This document shows, in pieces, positions 24,439 to 32,322 of a DNA stretch of 47,630 bases. A model generated the notes under the pieces. That model was not told the origin of the DNA. It did no database searches and worked only from the letters and a program-made list of their open reading frames with translations. The stretch covers positions 1 through 47,630 of the forward strand of contig CAZNOX010000013.1 of NCBI GenBank assembly GCA_964574875.1, read 5' to 3'. Within the stretch, counting starts at the first letter, position 1; the number at the start of each line of letters is the position of its first letter. The translations under genes and the position numbers were made by a program. This DNA is from DSCS01 sp035391585. Lineage in GTDB: Bacteria > Macinerneyibacteriota > Macinerneyibacteria > Macinerneyibacteriales > DSCS01.

Positions 24439-24466
24439 ATTATACAGAAAGATGAATGAAATGCAA
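24439..24466 (-). promoter_or_regulatory. Promoter of the rimP-nusA-infB operon
   Basis: On the minus strand TTGCAT (24461-24466), a 16-base spacer and a perfect TATAAT (24439-24444). Predicted start near 24432. This is the only strong promoter I can see for the long run of genes down to 5200, though internal promoters may exist. Confidence 0.65.
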
Positions 24467-24474
24467 TACTTTTC

Positions 24475-25329
24475 TCAGATTCCCTTGTCCAGCAGTTGGG
24501 TAAAGGCTCGGGGGATCTCTTTTGTCCATTGAAAACCCTGAGAGGGAAGCGCAAGATATGTGGCGCATAAAAAGAGGGGGCCGTTCCTTTTGAAACCGTA
24601 GCGTCCGTCTCCGACGATGGGCCAGCCGCGGGAGGCCAGCTGAAGCCGGATCTGATGGGTCCGTCCTGTAACCAGGGTGATCTCCACTAAAGAGAGGCCG
24701 GCTCCGTGCCTGAGAAGCCTCATCTCCCCCAGGGCCTCTCTCCCCCCGGTTGCAGAGATAAAAGACCCTGTCTCTCCCCTGATGATCATGTCTGAAAGAT
24801 GGAGGGGGCCTCGGGGGGTGAGCCCTTTGACCAGAGCCGTGTATCTCTTCTCCACGTTTCCTTCACGGATAAGGGCCGTGAGTTCACGCACTGCAGCCCG
24901 CGTCTTTCCGATGAGAAGAAGCCCTGATGTCCCCTTATCCAGCCGATGGACAGGCGAAGCGTCAGGAAGTCCGAAGGAAGACCGGTAGAGTTCAATGAGC
25001 CCGTCCTCATGCCTGCTCCCCTTGTGGACCACCACACCTCCGGGTTTGTCCACAACAGCCATCCGCTCATCCTCGTAGACAAGGGGGAAGGGAAAAGAGC
25101 CCTCACCCTCTGCAGAAGGAGCGGGGGCCTCCACGGGCTCGTAGGGGACAGCGACCCGGTCTCCTGTCCGGAGACGGAGGTTTTCTCTGGCCTTTTTCCC
25201 GTTCACCCTGACCCGCCCCCGCCGAAGGTCTTTATAAAGGAGGGAGAGGGGTGTAGCCGGAAACATCTTCCTGAGAAACCGGTCCACGCGGCTGCCGTCA
25301 TAATCAGGCCCGATGATCAGATCGTCCAT
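24475..25329 (-). CDS. RluA-family 23S rRNA/tRNA pseudouridine synthase
   Basis: A 284-residue RluA-type enzyme. It has an N-terminal S4 RNA-binding domain (RVDRFLRKMFP ... GRVRVNGKKA), then the catalytic domain with HRLDKGTSGLLL (catalytic Asp), KRYTALVKG and GRTHQIRLQLASRG. This is the RluC/RluD-like layout that modifies 23S rRNA uridines; the exact site cannot be read from sequence. ATG 25329 overlaps the nitroreductase stop by one base. A terminator-like hairpin follows at 24407-24429. Confidence 0.92.
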   Translation of the reverse strand: MDDLIIGPDYDGSRVDRFLRKMFPATPLSLLYKDLRRGRVRVNGKKARENLRLRTGDRVAVPYEPVEAPAPSAEGEGSFPFPLVYEDERMAVVDKPGGVVVHKGSRHEDGLIELYRSSFGLPDASPVHRLDKGTSGLLLIGKTRAAVRELTALIREGNVEKRYTALVKGLTPRGPLHLSDMIIRGETGSFISATGGREALGEMRLLRHGAGLSLVEITLVTGRTHQIRLQLASRGWPIVGDGRYGFKRNGPLFLCATYLALPSQGFQWTKEIPRAFTQLLDKGI

Positions 25330-25877
25330 CAGGGCTCTCCGAAAAACGACCAGATATCATCCAGAGGAGTCCGTGTGATCTCCCGGGGAGTATAGTCCGA
25401 AGCCGGGTACCCCAGTGTAAAGAGGGCCAGGGGCTCTTCCCCTGAAGAGAGTTTCATGGCCCGGGCCAATCTCTTCTTATTGAACCAGCCGATCCAACAT
25501 GTCCCCAGCCCCTGTTCCGCTGCTGCCAGGACAAAGTGTTCTCCGGCGATCCCACCGTCCAGAGAACGGTAATCGATCCGCGTCACCTTTTCTCCCACAA
25601 CATTGGGGGCTATTTTTTTCCGCATGGTCATGATGACAAGCACCGGGGCTTCCCGGATCCAGGCGGCTTTAAAGATCCCGGAGAAGGCTTCACGGGAGAG
25701 GGATTCTTTCTGCTGAGGGTCATCGACCACATAGAACTTCCATCCCCGGGCATTATGAGCCGAGGGGCTCAAACGGACAAGTTCGAAAAGAGACGGGTAG
25801 AGGGAGCGCGGAACAGGCCTTGCCGAGTCGTAATGTCTCACGCTTCTTCGCTTCCGGATCACATCGCCCAGTTCCAT
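25329..25877 (-). CDS. Nitroreductase-family FMN oxidoreductase
   Basis: A 182-residue nitroreductase fold protein. Marks: IRKRRSVRHYDS (FMN phosphate contact), RLSPSAHNARGWKFYVV, a central LDGGIAGEHFVLAAAEQGLGTCWIGWF, and a C-terminal FTLGYP segment. Members reduce flavins, nitro compounds or quinones with NAD(P)H; the substrate is not predictable here. ATG 25877 has AAAGGAGG. It is the first gene of a two-gene unit with the pseudouridine synthase, divergent from the phosphoesterase gene. Confidence 0.9.
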   Translation of the reverse strand: MELGDVIRKRRSVRHYDSARPVPRSLYPSLFELVRLSPSAHNARGWKFYVVDDPQQKESLSREAFSGIFKAAWIREAPVLVIMTMRKKIAPNVVGEKVTRIDYRSLDGGIAGEHFVLAAAEQGLGTCWIGWFNKKRLARAMKLSSGEEPLALFTLGYPASDYTPREITRTPLDDIWSFFGEP

Positions 25878-25895
25878 AAGACCTCCTTTTTTCTG

Positions 25896-25924
25896 ATTAT
25901 AAAGGATTGTTTCCGCCCTGAAAA
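25896..25924 (-). promoter_or_regulatory. Probable promoter of nitroreductase gene
   Basis: Minus-strand TATAAT (25896-25901) preceded at 17 bases by TTTTCA (25919-25924). The -10 is perfect and the -35 weak. The spacing to the SD and ATG at 25877 is sensible. Confidence 0.45.
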
Positions 25925-25986
25925 GGGAATCCTCCCGCTCACCCGTGGACTCTTTGTGAAATGCCTCTTCTCTCCTTCCCTTTTTT

Positions 25987-25995
25987 TGATATGAT
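25987..25995 (+). promoter_or_regulatory. Extended -10 promoter of phosphoesterase gene
   Basis: TGATATGAT is an extended -10 (TGn plus TATGAT at 25990-25995) with no good -35. It lies 20 bases before the ATG at 26015, so the SD would be near the 5' end of the transcript. Confidence 0.35.
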
Positions 25996-26014
25996 AGGAG
26001 AAGAAAGGAGTCTT

Positions 26015-27664
26015 ATGAGAAAATTCTTCATGATCACAAGCCTGGTTATCCTCCTTGTATCAGGAGCCGTCACAGCCCCCCTGCGTTTTGCCATTATCGG
26101 CGATCGTGCAGGAGGAGTGGATCAGGAGGCCTTTGATACGGTCATCGACGATATCGTCCGCATGCGGCCCGATTTTGTCCTCACTGTGGGCGATATTTCA
26201 GACAATGCCCTGGACGAAGAGTGGGACAAGGCTCTGAACAGCCTGAGCCGGCTCGCTGTCCCTGTCTACTATGTTCCGGGAAACAACGACATCATCGATG
26301 ATACCACACGGGACCTCTTTACACAAAAGACCGGGTTTCCCCCGTTCTACTCCTTTGACAAGGGTCCGGTTCATTTTATTGTCCTGGACAACTCCTGTGT
26401 GGAAAAGGCAGGCGATATGGGAGAAGAACAGCTCTCCTGGCTGGAAAAAGACCTGAAAAAAACGAGAAAGACGAAGACCACCCTTGTCTTCATGCATAAA
26501 CCCTTCTGGGCTGACGGCATCGCCCGGCAGAAAGAGGATCCTCTCCACACCCTGTTTGTCAAATACGGTGTGGATGCTGTCTTCACAGGCCACTGGCACC
26601 AGTACGCTCATAATGTCTTTGACGCTGTGGACTATTACCTGGTGGGAAGCTCCGGAGGCCGCTTCCCTTTCGAAAACGAGTCGCTGGGCATGTTTTATCA
26701 GTTCCTCTGGTGTACCGTGGATGCAGAGGGATTTCATACCGCGCTTCTCAAGGCCGGATCGACTTTCCCCGAAGACCTGATGACCATCCAGGAAGAACAG
26801 GCTGTTTTCGCGCTGACTGACGGTTCAAAAGCAGTCTTTACAGACCGGACCCGGGGAGAGATCGTCTTTCCGGCAGCTGCCGGGGAAGAAGCAGAGTTCC
26901 CCCTGACACTCCATGCTGTGGGCAACTGGGATCTCGCTCTTCCCGGGACTGTGACCGTCCTCCCCGGCCGGGAGACCCGTGTCCCGTTCTCCCTGGTTCA
27001 GAAGGGAGAGTTCTTCCCCCATCCGTCTCTTTCCGCTGATTATCCCCTGGGCCGTGGAAAGAGCGTCCCCCTGTCCCTGACCGTCTCCCCGCCGCGCATC
27101 CTCCATGCCGGCAAGGGGACAACACCGCCGCTTCTTGACGGAAAACTGGATGATGAGGCCTGGGACAAGGCACAGCCGGTATCGGCCTTTTGTGATTTAT
27201 CAGGACGGCCCGTTAACGACCTCAGGATGAGTGTACGCTTCTACCGGACTGATGAGGCTCTTTTCATCGGGGCCCGCATTCCCCGAAACGGCGCTGTCAC
27301 AAGCCGTCTGACTGAGAGAGACAGTGCCGTCTACCAGGAGGATGCTGTGGGATTCCTTTTCTCAGCAGACAGCCGGCATGTCTTTCAGCTCTATATCAAC
27401 TCCCTGGGAACCCTCTGGGATACCCGTTTTGACCTGAAGGCCGGTTCAGGCGATACGGACTGGAACGGAGAGTGGACAGCTGCTGTAGCCCAGGATAACG
27501 ATTCCTGGGTCCTGGAGGCCAGGATCCCTTATACGCTTCTGGAAACCGACGGAACCGCCCCCATCCTTTGTAATGTGAGAAGGCGTGGGGAGAGAGGGGA
27601 GAATGCCCTTCTGACTCCGGCCTGGAACCTTGCTCCCCAAGGTTACGGCCGTATTGACCCGTAA
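26015..27664 (+). CDS. Secreted calcineurin-like phosphoesterase with C-terminal CBM9-like domain
   Basis: A 549-residue exported protein. Residues 1-21 are a signal peptide (KFFMITSLVILLVSGAVTA). The metallophosphoesterase domain (about 22-230) shows FAIIGDRAG, LTVGDISDN, VPGNND, MHKPFW and TGHWHQY, the complete set of metal-ligand motifs. A linking region follows, then a carbohydrate-binding-family-9-like beta-sandwich (about 370-549) with PLLDGKLDDEAWDKA and ALFIGARI. ATG 26015 has AAAGGAG; an earlier in-frame start lacks an SD and would precede the signal peptide. Substrate unknown; periplasmic or surface phosphate-ester or nucleotide hydrolysis is likely. Confidence 0.85.
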   Translation: MRKFFMITSLVILLVSGAVTAPLRFAIIGDRAGGVDQEAFDTVIDDIVRMRPDFVLTVGDISDNALDEEWDKALNSLSRLAVPVYYVPGNNDIIDDTTRDLFTQKTGFPPFYSFDKGPVHFIVLDNSCVEKAGDMGEEQLSWLEKDLKKTRKTKTTLVFMHKPFWADGIARQKEDPLHTLFVKYGVDAVFTGHWHQYAHNVFDAVDYYLVGSSGGRFPFENESLGMFYQFLWCTVDAEGFHTALLKAGSTFPEDLMTIQEEQAVFALTDGSKAVFTDRTRGEIVFPAAAGEEAEFPLTLHAVGNWDLALPGTVTVLPGRETRVPFSLVQKGEFFPHPSLSADYPLGRGKSVPLSLTVSPPRILHAGKGTTPPLLDGKLDDEAWDKAQPVSAFCDLSGRPVNDLRMSVRFYRTDEALFIGARIPRNGAVTSRLTERDSAVYQEDAVGFLFSADSRHVFQLYINSLGTLWDTRFDLKAGSGDTDWNGEWTAAVAQDNDSWVLEARIPYTLLETDGTAPILCNVRRRGERGENALLTPAWNLAPQGYGRIDP

Positions 27665-27680
27665 AATAAAAAGAACAGAG

Positions 27681-27710
27681 AGAGGGGAAGTCGTGCTCTT
27701 CCCCTCTTTT
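27681..27710 (+). terminator. Bidirectional terminator between convergent genes
   Basis: A 10-bp stem AGAGGGGAAG (27681-27690) / CTTCCCCTCT (27698-27707) with a 7-base loop, followed by T's on the plus strand. On the minus strand it is followed by a T-rich stretch (complement of 27663-27673). It sits between the stops at 27664 and 27710. Confidence 0.75.
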
Positions 27711-28492
27711 CAAAAAACATCCTCCTCAAAAAGAATGTTCAAGGCCGCTGTCACACGATCCCGTCCCGGAGCTTCCGGCTCTATCCGGTAAGAGTGCTCA
27801 CGGCCTTCGGCCCGCATATAGAGAAAAAGAAGTGTTCCTCCCTGAACATCCAGGTCATCGGGTGTCTGAATCCAGGAGTTCTCATGGACACTCATAAAAG
27901 TATTCATCAATGCCTTAAAATCCCTGAGCCTCTCAGGGGCAGCGGTGATGATCATCTCCGGTTGTCCGCTGAAGAGCCGTCCTTCAGGCGGCAGCGGGGT
28001 CTCCAGCCTGAAGAGGTCGCCGTTTCTTTTCAAAAGATAGAGGGTATTCTCTCCCAAGGGAGCGGTTTCCGCCATGAGAAAGAGCGTCTCGTCATCAATA
28101 AGATCATCGATCTCATAAGGCAGGACAGTCTCAGCCCCGAACATCCCTTGAAAAGAAGTGCGGATCTCCACAGAAGAGACCGGATGCTTCGCCCGCATCT
28201 TCGAGGGGATGAGACGGATACCCAAAAGGGCGTCATCCCTTGCTACTGACGAAAAGACCATCTCCAGCGGCTCATCAAACTTCAGGGTGACTTTCACGCT
28301 CTTTTTACCCTGTTCAATCTTCTCTACTCTTCCGATAGGCTTATCCGAGCCGCCTAAAAAAACGCGCTCTCCCGTACGGGCAAAAAGCCCCTCAGCTTTC
28401 ATTGTCTGCATCTCGTCAACCCCTTTTTGACTGCAGGCCCCGGCGAAAAGAAAAAGGGCTGCCAGAAAAACCATTCCTGATCGAGATCTCAT
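27710..28492 (-). CDS. Lipoprotein of unknown function
   Basis: A 260-residue exported lipoprotein. The signal peptide ends in the lipobox LFAGAC, with the lipidated Cys at residue 20. The mature part is beta-rich and acidic with no domain I recognise. ATG 28492 overlaps the ankyrin gene's stop by four bases (ATGA), so the two are made together. They may act as a pair in the periplasm, but no function can be given. Confidence 0.75.
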   Translation of the reverse strand: MRSRSGMVFLAALFLFAGACSQKGVDEMQTMKAEGLFARTGERVFLGGSDKPIGRVEKIEQGKKSVKVTLKFDEPLEMVFSSVARDDALLGIRLIPSKMRAKHPVSSVEIRTSFQGMFGAETVLPYEIDDLIDDETLFLMAETAPLGENTLYLLKRNGDLFRLETPLPPEGRLFSGQPEMIITAAPERLRDFKALMNTFMSVHENSWIQTPDDLDVQGGTLLFLYMRAEGREHSYRIEPEAPGRDRVTAALNILFEEDVF

Positions 28493-30012
28493 TGTTTCTC
28501 TCCTTGTGTGTCCTGAAGCAGGCGGAGGATCTCCGGATCGCCGCCCTCTTCTGCGTAAAAGTGCGCATCATGCCCTTCGCTGTCTTTCTTCTCCCTGTCT
28601 GCCCCCAGGGACAGGAGCTCGCGCACGGCTTCTTCCCGGTTATGGCGGATCGCCAGAATCAGCGCCGTCCTCCCCTGCGCATCCGCCGCTTCGAGGTCGG
28701 CTCCCTGCTCCACAAGCCATCTGAGAAGGGCCCTCAGCTCTCCATTGAGACTGACCCCGTAGGCTGCTGCATACATGAGAAGAGTCTGTCCCTCGTGGAA
28801 ATTCTTGTCCCCCCGGATGACGCTGTTGATATCCCCGCCCTGCGCAGCCAGGGCCTGAAGGGCCTTGAGGCTTCCGAACTCGACAGCGTAGAAGAGAGCA
28901 TTCATCCCCATGGTATCCCGTTGGTCCAGATCGGCCCCGCTTTCCATAAGCAGCTCAAGGGCATTGGTCTTGTCCACCAGGGCCGCTGTCATCAGCGGCG
29001 TCTTTCCATGCTCGTTGGGGCTGTTGACATCCAGCCCACGAGCAATGAGATATTCCATCTCGGGGATCAAGTCATGGACCACAGCCGGTTCCAGAAGCGA
29101 CTCCCCCAGGGGGCCTTTCCATTGAATGCTCGCCCCGTGTTCCACGAGGAAACGTACCATGGAAAGGATCCCTTCTTCTCTTTTGTTCATAAAGAGAGCC
29201 CGTAAAGGGGTGAGTTTGTTTTTTGTCAGCTTTTCGGGATCGGTATCCGCTCCCCGGGTGACAAGAAACCTGATCATGGGCTCATCACGGAGAAGCGCGG
29301 CTCTCACAAGGGGGGGATTCCCGTATTCATCACGGGTATCAAGGCTTGCGCCTTTCTCAAGGGCCTGCCCGGCCATGTCAAGGCTTCCCTGCTCCACGGC
29401 ATCAAAAAGCAATCTGTCGGGATCTCTCTGAAGAAGGCTCCTGATCTCTTTGAAATCTTTTTTGGTCTCTTCTGCCACGGCCTCACTGTCATACTGCCGG
29501 GTAAAATCCACAGCACGCATAAAGGCCGTCAAGGGGGTGTAACCGTATTCTGTCACGGCATTGACATCAGCACCATTCTCCACAAGATACCGGATGACCT
29601 CCCTGTGCTCTTCGGACGTATGGGAAGCCGCCATGACCAGGGGAGTCTCTCCATCGTGATCGGCTCCGTCGATCTCCCACCCCTCTTCGACAAGGAGACG
29701 GACGATCTCCGGGCGACCCGCGTCTGCGGCTTTCAGGAGCACCCAGGCGTCGCGGCGTTCGCCCCCGGCATCCACAAAGGCCTGAACATCCCCGGGAGAG
29801 TTGTGGCCGATCGCTATTCGGAAGGCTTCACGGTATGTCTCATCCTCTCTGTCCATACTCTTTTCAAGCAGAGTCTTGATCTTCGCCGTGTCTCCGGCCC
29901 AGACCGCTTGGAGAAGCCTCTCTTCAGGCCCCGGAAGCAACAAAAACAGGGCTGTGATGAAGACAACCGCGGCGATGCCAAAAGCTCTCCATACGAATTT
30001 CTTTTTATCCAT
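28489..30012 (-). CDS. Membrane-anchored ankyrin-repeat protein
   Basis: A 507-residue protein with one N-terminal membrane helix (about 8-27), then ten or more ankyrin repeats from about residue 30 to the end. Typical repeat pieces are HDGETPLVMAA, EYGYTPLTAFM, EHGKTPLMTAA and AQGRTALILAIR. The positive N-terminus (MDKKKF) suggests the repeats lie in the periplasm, anchored to the inner membrane. ATG 30012 has AAAGGA. It is co-translated with the lipoprotein downstream. Ankyrin repeats mediate protein binding; the partner is unknown. Confidence 0.85.
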   Translation of the reverse strand: MDKKKFVWRAFGIAAVVFITALFLLLPGPEERLLQAVWAGDTAKIKTLLEKSMDREDETYREAFRIAIGHNSPGDVQAFVDAGGERRDAWVLLKAADAGRPEIVRLLVEEGWEIDGADHDGETPLVMAASHTSEEHREVIRYLVENGADVNAVTEYGYTPLTAFMRAVDFTRQYDSEAVAEETKKDFKEIRSLLQRDPDRLLFDAVEQGSLDMAGQALEKGASLDTRDEYGNPPLVRAALLRDEPMIRFLVTRGADTDPEKLTKNKLTPLRALFMNKREEGILSMVRFLVEHGASIQWKGPLGESLLEPAVVHDLIPEMEYLIARGLDVNSPNEHGKTPLMTAALVDKTNALELLMESGADLDQRDTMGMNALFYAVEFGSLKALQALAAQGGDINSVIRGDKNFHEGQTLLMYAAAYGVSLNGELRALLRWLVEQGADLEAADAQGRTALILAIRHNREEAVRELLSLGADREKKDSEGHDAHFYAEEGGDPEILRLLQDTQGEKQ

Positions 30013-30092
30013 GCTTATCCTTTCATCTGGTCAGGGGTCGTTTTTTCCATAGGGAGAAGCATATCAGATTTCAGGCGGGAGTAAAGGGGAGA

Positions 30093-30115
30093 AAGAGAGG
30101 GCTACGCCCTCTCTT
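30093..30115 (-). terminator. Strong hairpin after the barrel gene, probable terminator
   Basis: A perfect 10-bp stem, AAGAGAGGGC (30093-30102) with GCCCTCTCTT (30106-30115), closed by a 3-base loop. It lies just after the stop of the barrel gene at 30119. On the minus strand the tail is CTCTTTCTCC, only moderately T-rich, so termination may be partial. Confidence 0.6.
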
Positions 30116-30118
30116 CGA

Positions 30119-31465
30119 TTAAAAACTATAGGTTATCCCGGTATAGAGCCGGTCACACTCTCTGTATTGCCCCAGGGCCCCCTTGGGATTCCCCGTAAAG
30201 AGATCGGCCCCCAGATAGGCATGGATCCCGTTGAAGAGTTCATGGGTCAGGCGGGGGCCCACATAAAGGTCGTTTTCCGTTTCCTCATAGAGGAGTTTGA
30301 CCTCGGGCTCCCACCGGCCGTCGCTTAAAGACCAGGAGAGTTTTGCCGTCATACTCTGGAGATACCCCTCTTCAAGCATCATCAGGGAATTATAATCGAC
30401 GATATATTCTCCGATATACTGGATGTTCATATAGAAGTCTCCCCAGAAACGGTCCAGGCCCACCACAAATTTCACCACATCGCTTTGGGCCTCTCCGCCG
30501 TCTTCCCAGAAGCGGGGACGGTCGCTGTACTCCATATCATAGGTGATCCTGCGCCCCAGGAACCAAGCCCCTTCGCCCCGGAGTGTATAAGGCCCGAGGA
30601 CCGCGGCAAAATCAGCGCCGATCATCTGAAACCGGGGATACCGGATCACGGTCTTATCGGGAAGTCCAGGAAAGAGGGGATCGAAGCCGCGCATGGAGAC
30701 CACCGGCCGTGACATGTCTGTCCAGTACCCGTTGTAGTAGTAGAAAGAGAGGTCCAGTGCTCCCAGGTACCCGTTGAGCCGTCCTCCGAACTGGACATCA
30801 GAGAGGCCCGCCTCATGATCCTCAAAAGAGAGATGCTCATTCACATACTCTTCCAGGGCATACGGCGGAACGCTCAAAGCAACGGCTTTAGCCAGATAGG
30901 AGGCTTTCAGCTCCCCGAGGAGTTCATAGAACCCTGTCTGCCAATGGGGAGAAGACTCAAGTTCCGGCGGAGTAAAGAAAGGGACCAGGACCCCGGTCAC
31001 AGTCCAGTCCCCCATGTAACGGCTCACGGTGAGAGCCGGGATACGGATCTTTCGTGTCTCTTTGTCAGCCACCACAGGTTCCCGGTAGTCTTCCGGGTTG
31101 ATCACATCCACGGGGTTCACTTCATCAGCCCGGCCCCAGGCGATCCATATTTTCCCGGCCACAAACGATGTCTTGTCAAAATCGGCAGCCACTGAGGCCT
31201 CTTTCAGCTCCACGCTCCCCTCTTCCCCGGTGACCGTATCATACCGCCCTGAAAGATCCGCGTAAAAGCGGAAAGGGCCGGCGAAGTGCTTCATGATCAG
31301 GTCAAGAGTGGTCTCGCCTTTGATAAACTCCGCGTCTTTCAAAGGGGTGAGGGATATCCCCGTCTCCATTTGCAATGTCCCCTGAACGGTGAGATCTTCA
31401 ACAGCTGCAAGGTTCACAGGGAGACATCCTGCCATGAGAAGGATCAGGACAAGCTTGTTTTTCAT
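30119..31465 (-). CDS. Outer-membrane beta-barrel (DUF1302-like) of the RND export module
   Basis: A 448-residue exported protein. It has a signal peptide (about 1-21, ending near LAAVE) and then long amphipathic beta strands rich in aromatic residues, ending in TGITYSF with a terminal Phe, the outer-membrane barrel signal. GRADEVNPVDVINPEDYRE near residue 120 resembles the signature of DUF1302-type barrels. These are repeatedly encoded beside MMPL transporters and LolA-like proteins. ATG 31465 has GAGGAGG. As the last gene after RND and LolA-like genes, it is the probable outer-membrane part of a lipid or hydrophobe export route (inference). Confidence 0.8.
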   Translation of the reverse strand: MKNKLVLILLMAGCLPVNLAAVEDLTVQGTLQMETGISLTPLKDAEFIKGETTLDLIMKHFAGPFRFYADLSGRYDTVTGEEGSVELKEASVAADFDKTSFVAGKIWIAWGRADEVNPVDVINPEDYREPVVADKETRKIRIPALTVSRYMGDWTVTGVLVPFFTPPELESSPHWQTGFYELLGELKASYLAKAVALSVPPYALEEYVNEHLSFEDHEAGLSDVQFGGRLNGYLGALDLSFYYYNGYWTDMSRPVVSMRGFDPLFPGLPDKTVIRYPRFQMIGADFAAVLGPYTLRGEGAWFLGRRITYDMEYSDRPRFWEDGGEAQSDVVKFVVGLDRFWGDFYMNIQYIGEYIVDYNSLMMLEEGYLQSMTAKLSWSLSDGRWEPEVKLLYEETENDLYVGPRLTHELFNGIHAYLGADLFTGNPKGALGQYRECDRLYTGITYSF

Positions 31466-31479
31466 TTCTTCTCCTCCTC

Positions 31480-32322
31480 TCAGTCAAGATACCTCTGGTA
31501 GGGCATGGGGCGTTCCATATTTCTCTGACTGAAAATGGATGACTCGAGCCCCACATTATACTTGACCTCTTCCACTTTCAAAACTGTCTTGCTCTCAAAA
31601 CTCTTTTCCAGGTCTCTCCCCTCTTTGTAAACGGGTTTCACTGTATACATGACCGTCTCAAGGGGTGTCAGGATTCCCTGGATCTCTTTCAGTTCATTCA
31701 CCAGCATGACTTTCAGGATCCTGGCCGGCTGTTTTTTATCATACATCACGGCTTTCACGGGGATCCAGTCCTTCTCCCTCACCCAGAAGAGGGAATGGTC
31801 ATAAACGGCATCGTTTTTCTCTTTTCTTTCCCCTTTGACCACAGAACACATCTCTCCCTGCCATTCCTCCCTTTTCACAAGGGTCCAGTTGTAGGAATCG
31901 ATATCACGGTTGCTCATATCGTCATAGGAAAAATCCGTTCCCATGAAAGACTTGTCTTTTTCTGAAGAAGAGATCTTTCGGACTTTCCGCATGGCCGGAA
32001 GATAGATCCACTGGTCATCATCGCCCCCGTTTCCCTTTTCCTGAACGAGAAACGTGGTGTCCTTGACATCCGCAGGTGTGAGGAAGAGGATAAACGTATG
32101 GCTGATATCGTTGGACTGATCCACCTTTTTCCTCCAGAGGACGATCTCCCTGTTGCGCTCCTGTTTCCGGCTGTTGACAATGGACATGCTGATCCGGGAC
32201 ACGCCGTCATCCCCGATATAGCGGTCATCAGCCTTTTTCATGACATCATAGCCGGTGAGTTCTCCCCAGCCCAGGCTGAGCAGAAGAAGAGTCCACAGAA
32301 AAGTACCGCATAATTTTTTCAT
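31480..32322 (-). CDS. LolA-like outer-membrane lipoprotein-sorting family protein
   Basis: A 280-residue periplasmic protein. It has a signal peptide (about 1-20) and then a LolA-like fold. The subfamily hallmark is a DDDQWIYLPAMRKVRKISS segment followed by SFMGTDFSYDDM. Proteins of this subfamily lack the standard Lol context and are encoded with MMPL-type RND transporters. They are thought to carry hydrophobic molecules through the periplasm. ATG 32322 overlaps the RND stop by four bases and has AAAGGAGG. It probably links the inner-membrane RND pump with the outer-membrane barrel. Confidence 0.85.
   Translation of the reverse strand: MKKLCGTFLWTLLLLSLGWGELTGYDVMKKADDRYIGDDGVSRISMSIVNSRKQERNREIVLWRKKVDQSNDISHTFILFLTPADVKDTTFLVQEKGNGGDDDQWIYLPAMRKVRKISSSEKDKSFMGTDFSYDDMSNRDIDSYNWTLVKREEWQGEMCSVVKGERKEKNDAVYDHSLFWVREKDWIPVKAVMYDKKQPARILKVMLVNELKEIQGILTPLETVMYTVKPVYKEGRDLEKSFESKTVLKVEEVKYNVGLESSIFSQRNMERPMPYQRYLD

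Noticed and set aside
25961..26014. Earlier start for the secreted phosphoesterase
   Set aside because: No SD and it precedes the signal peptide; ATG 26015 has AAAGGAG at correct spacing.
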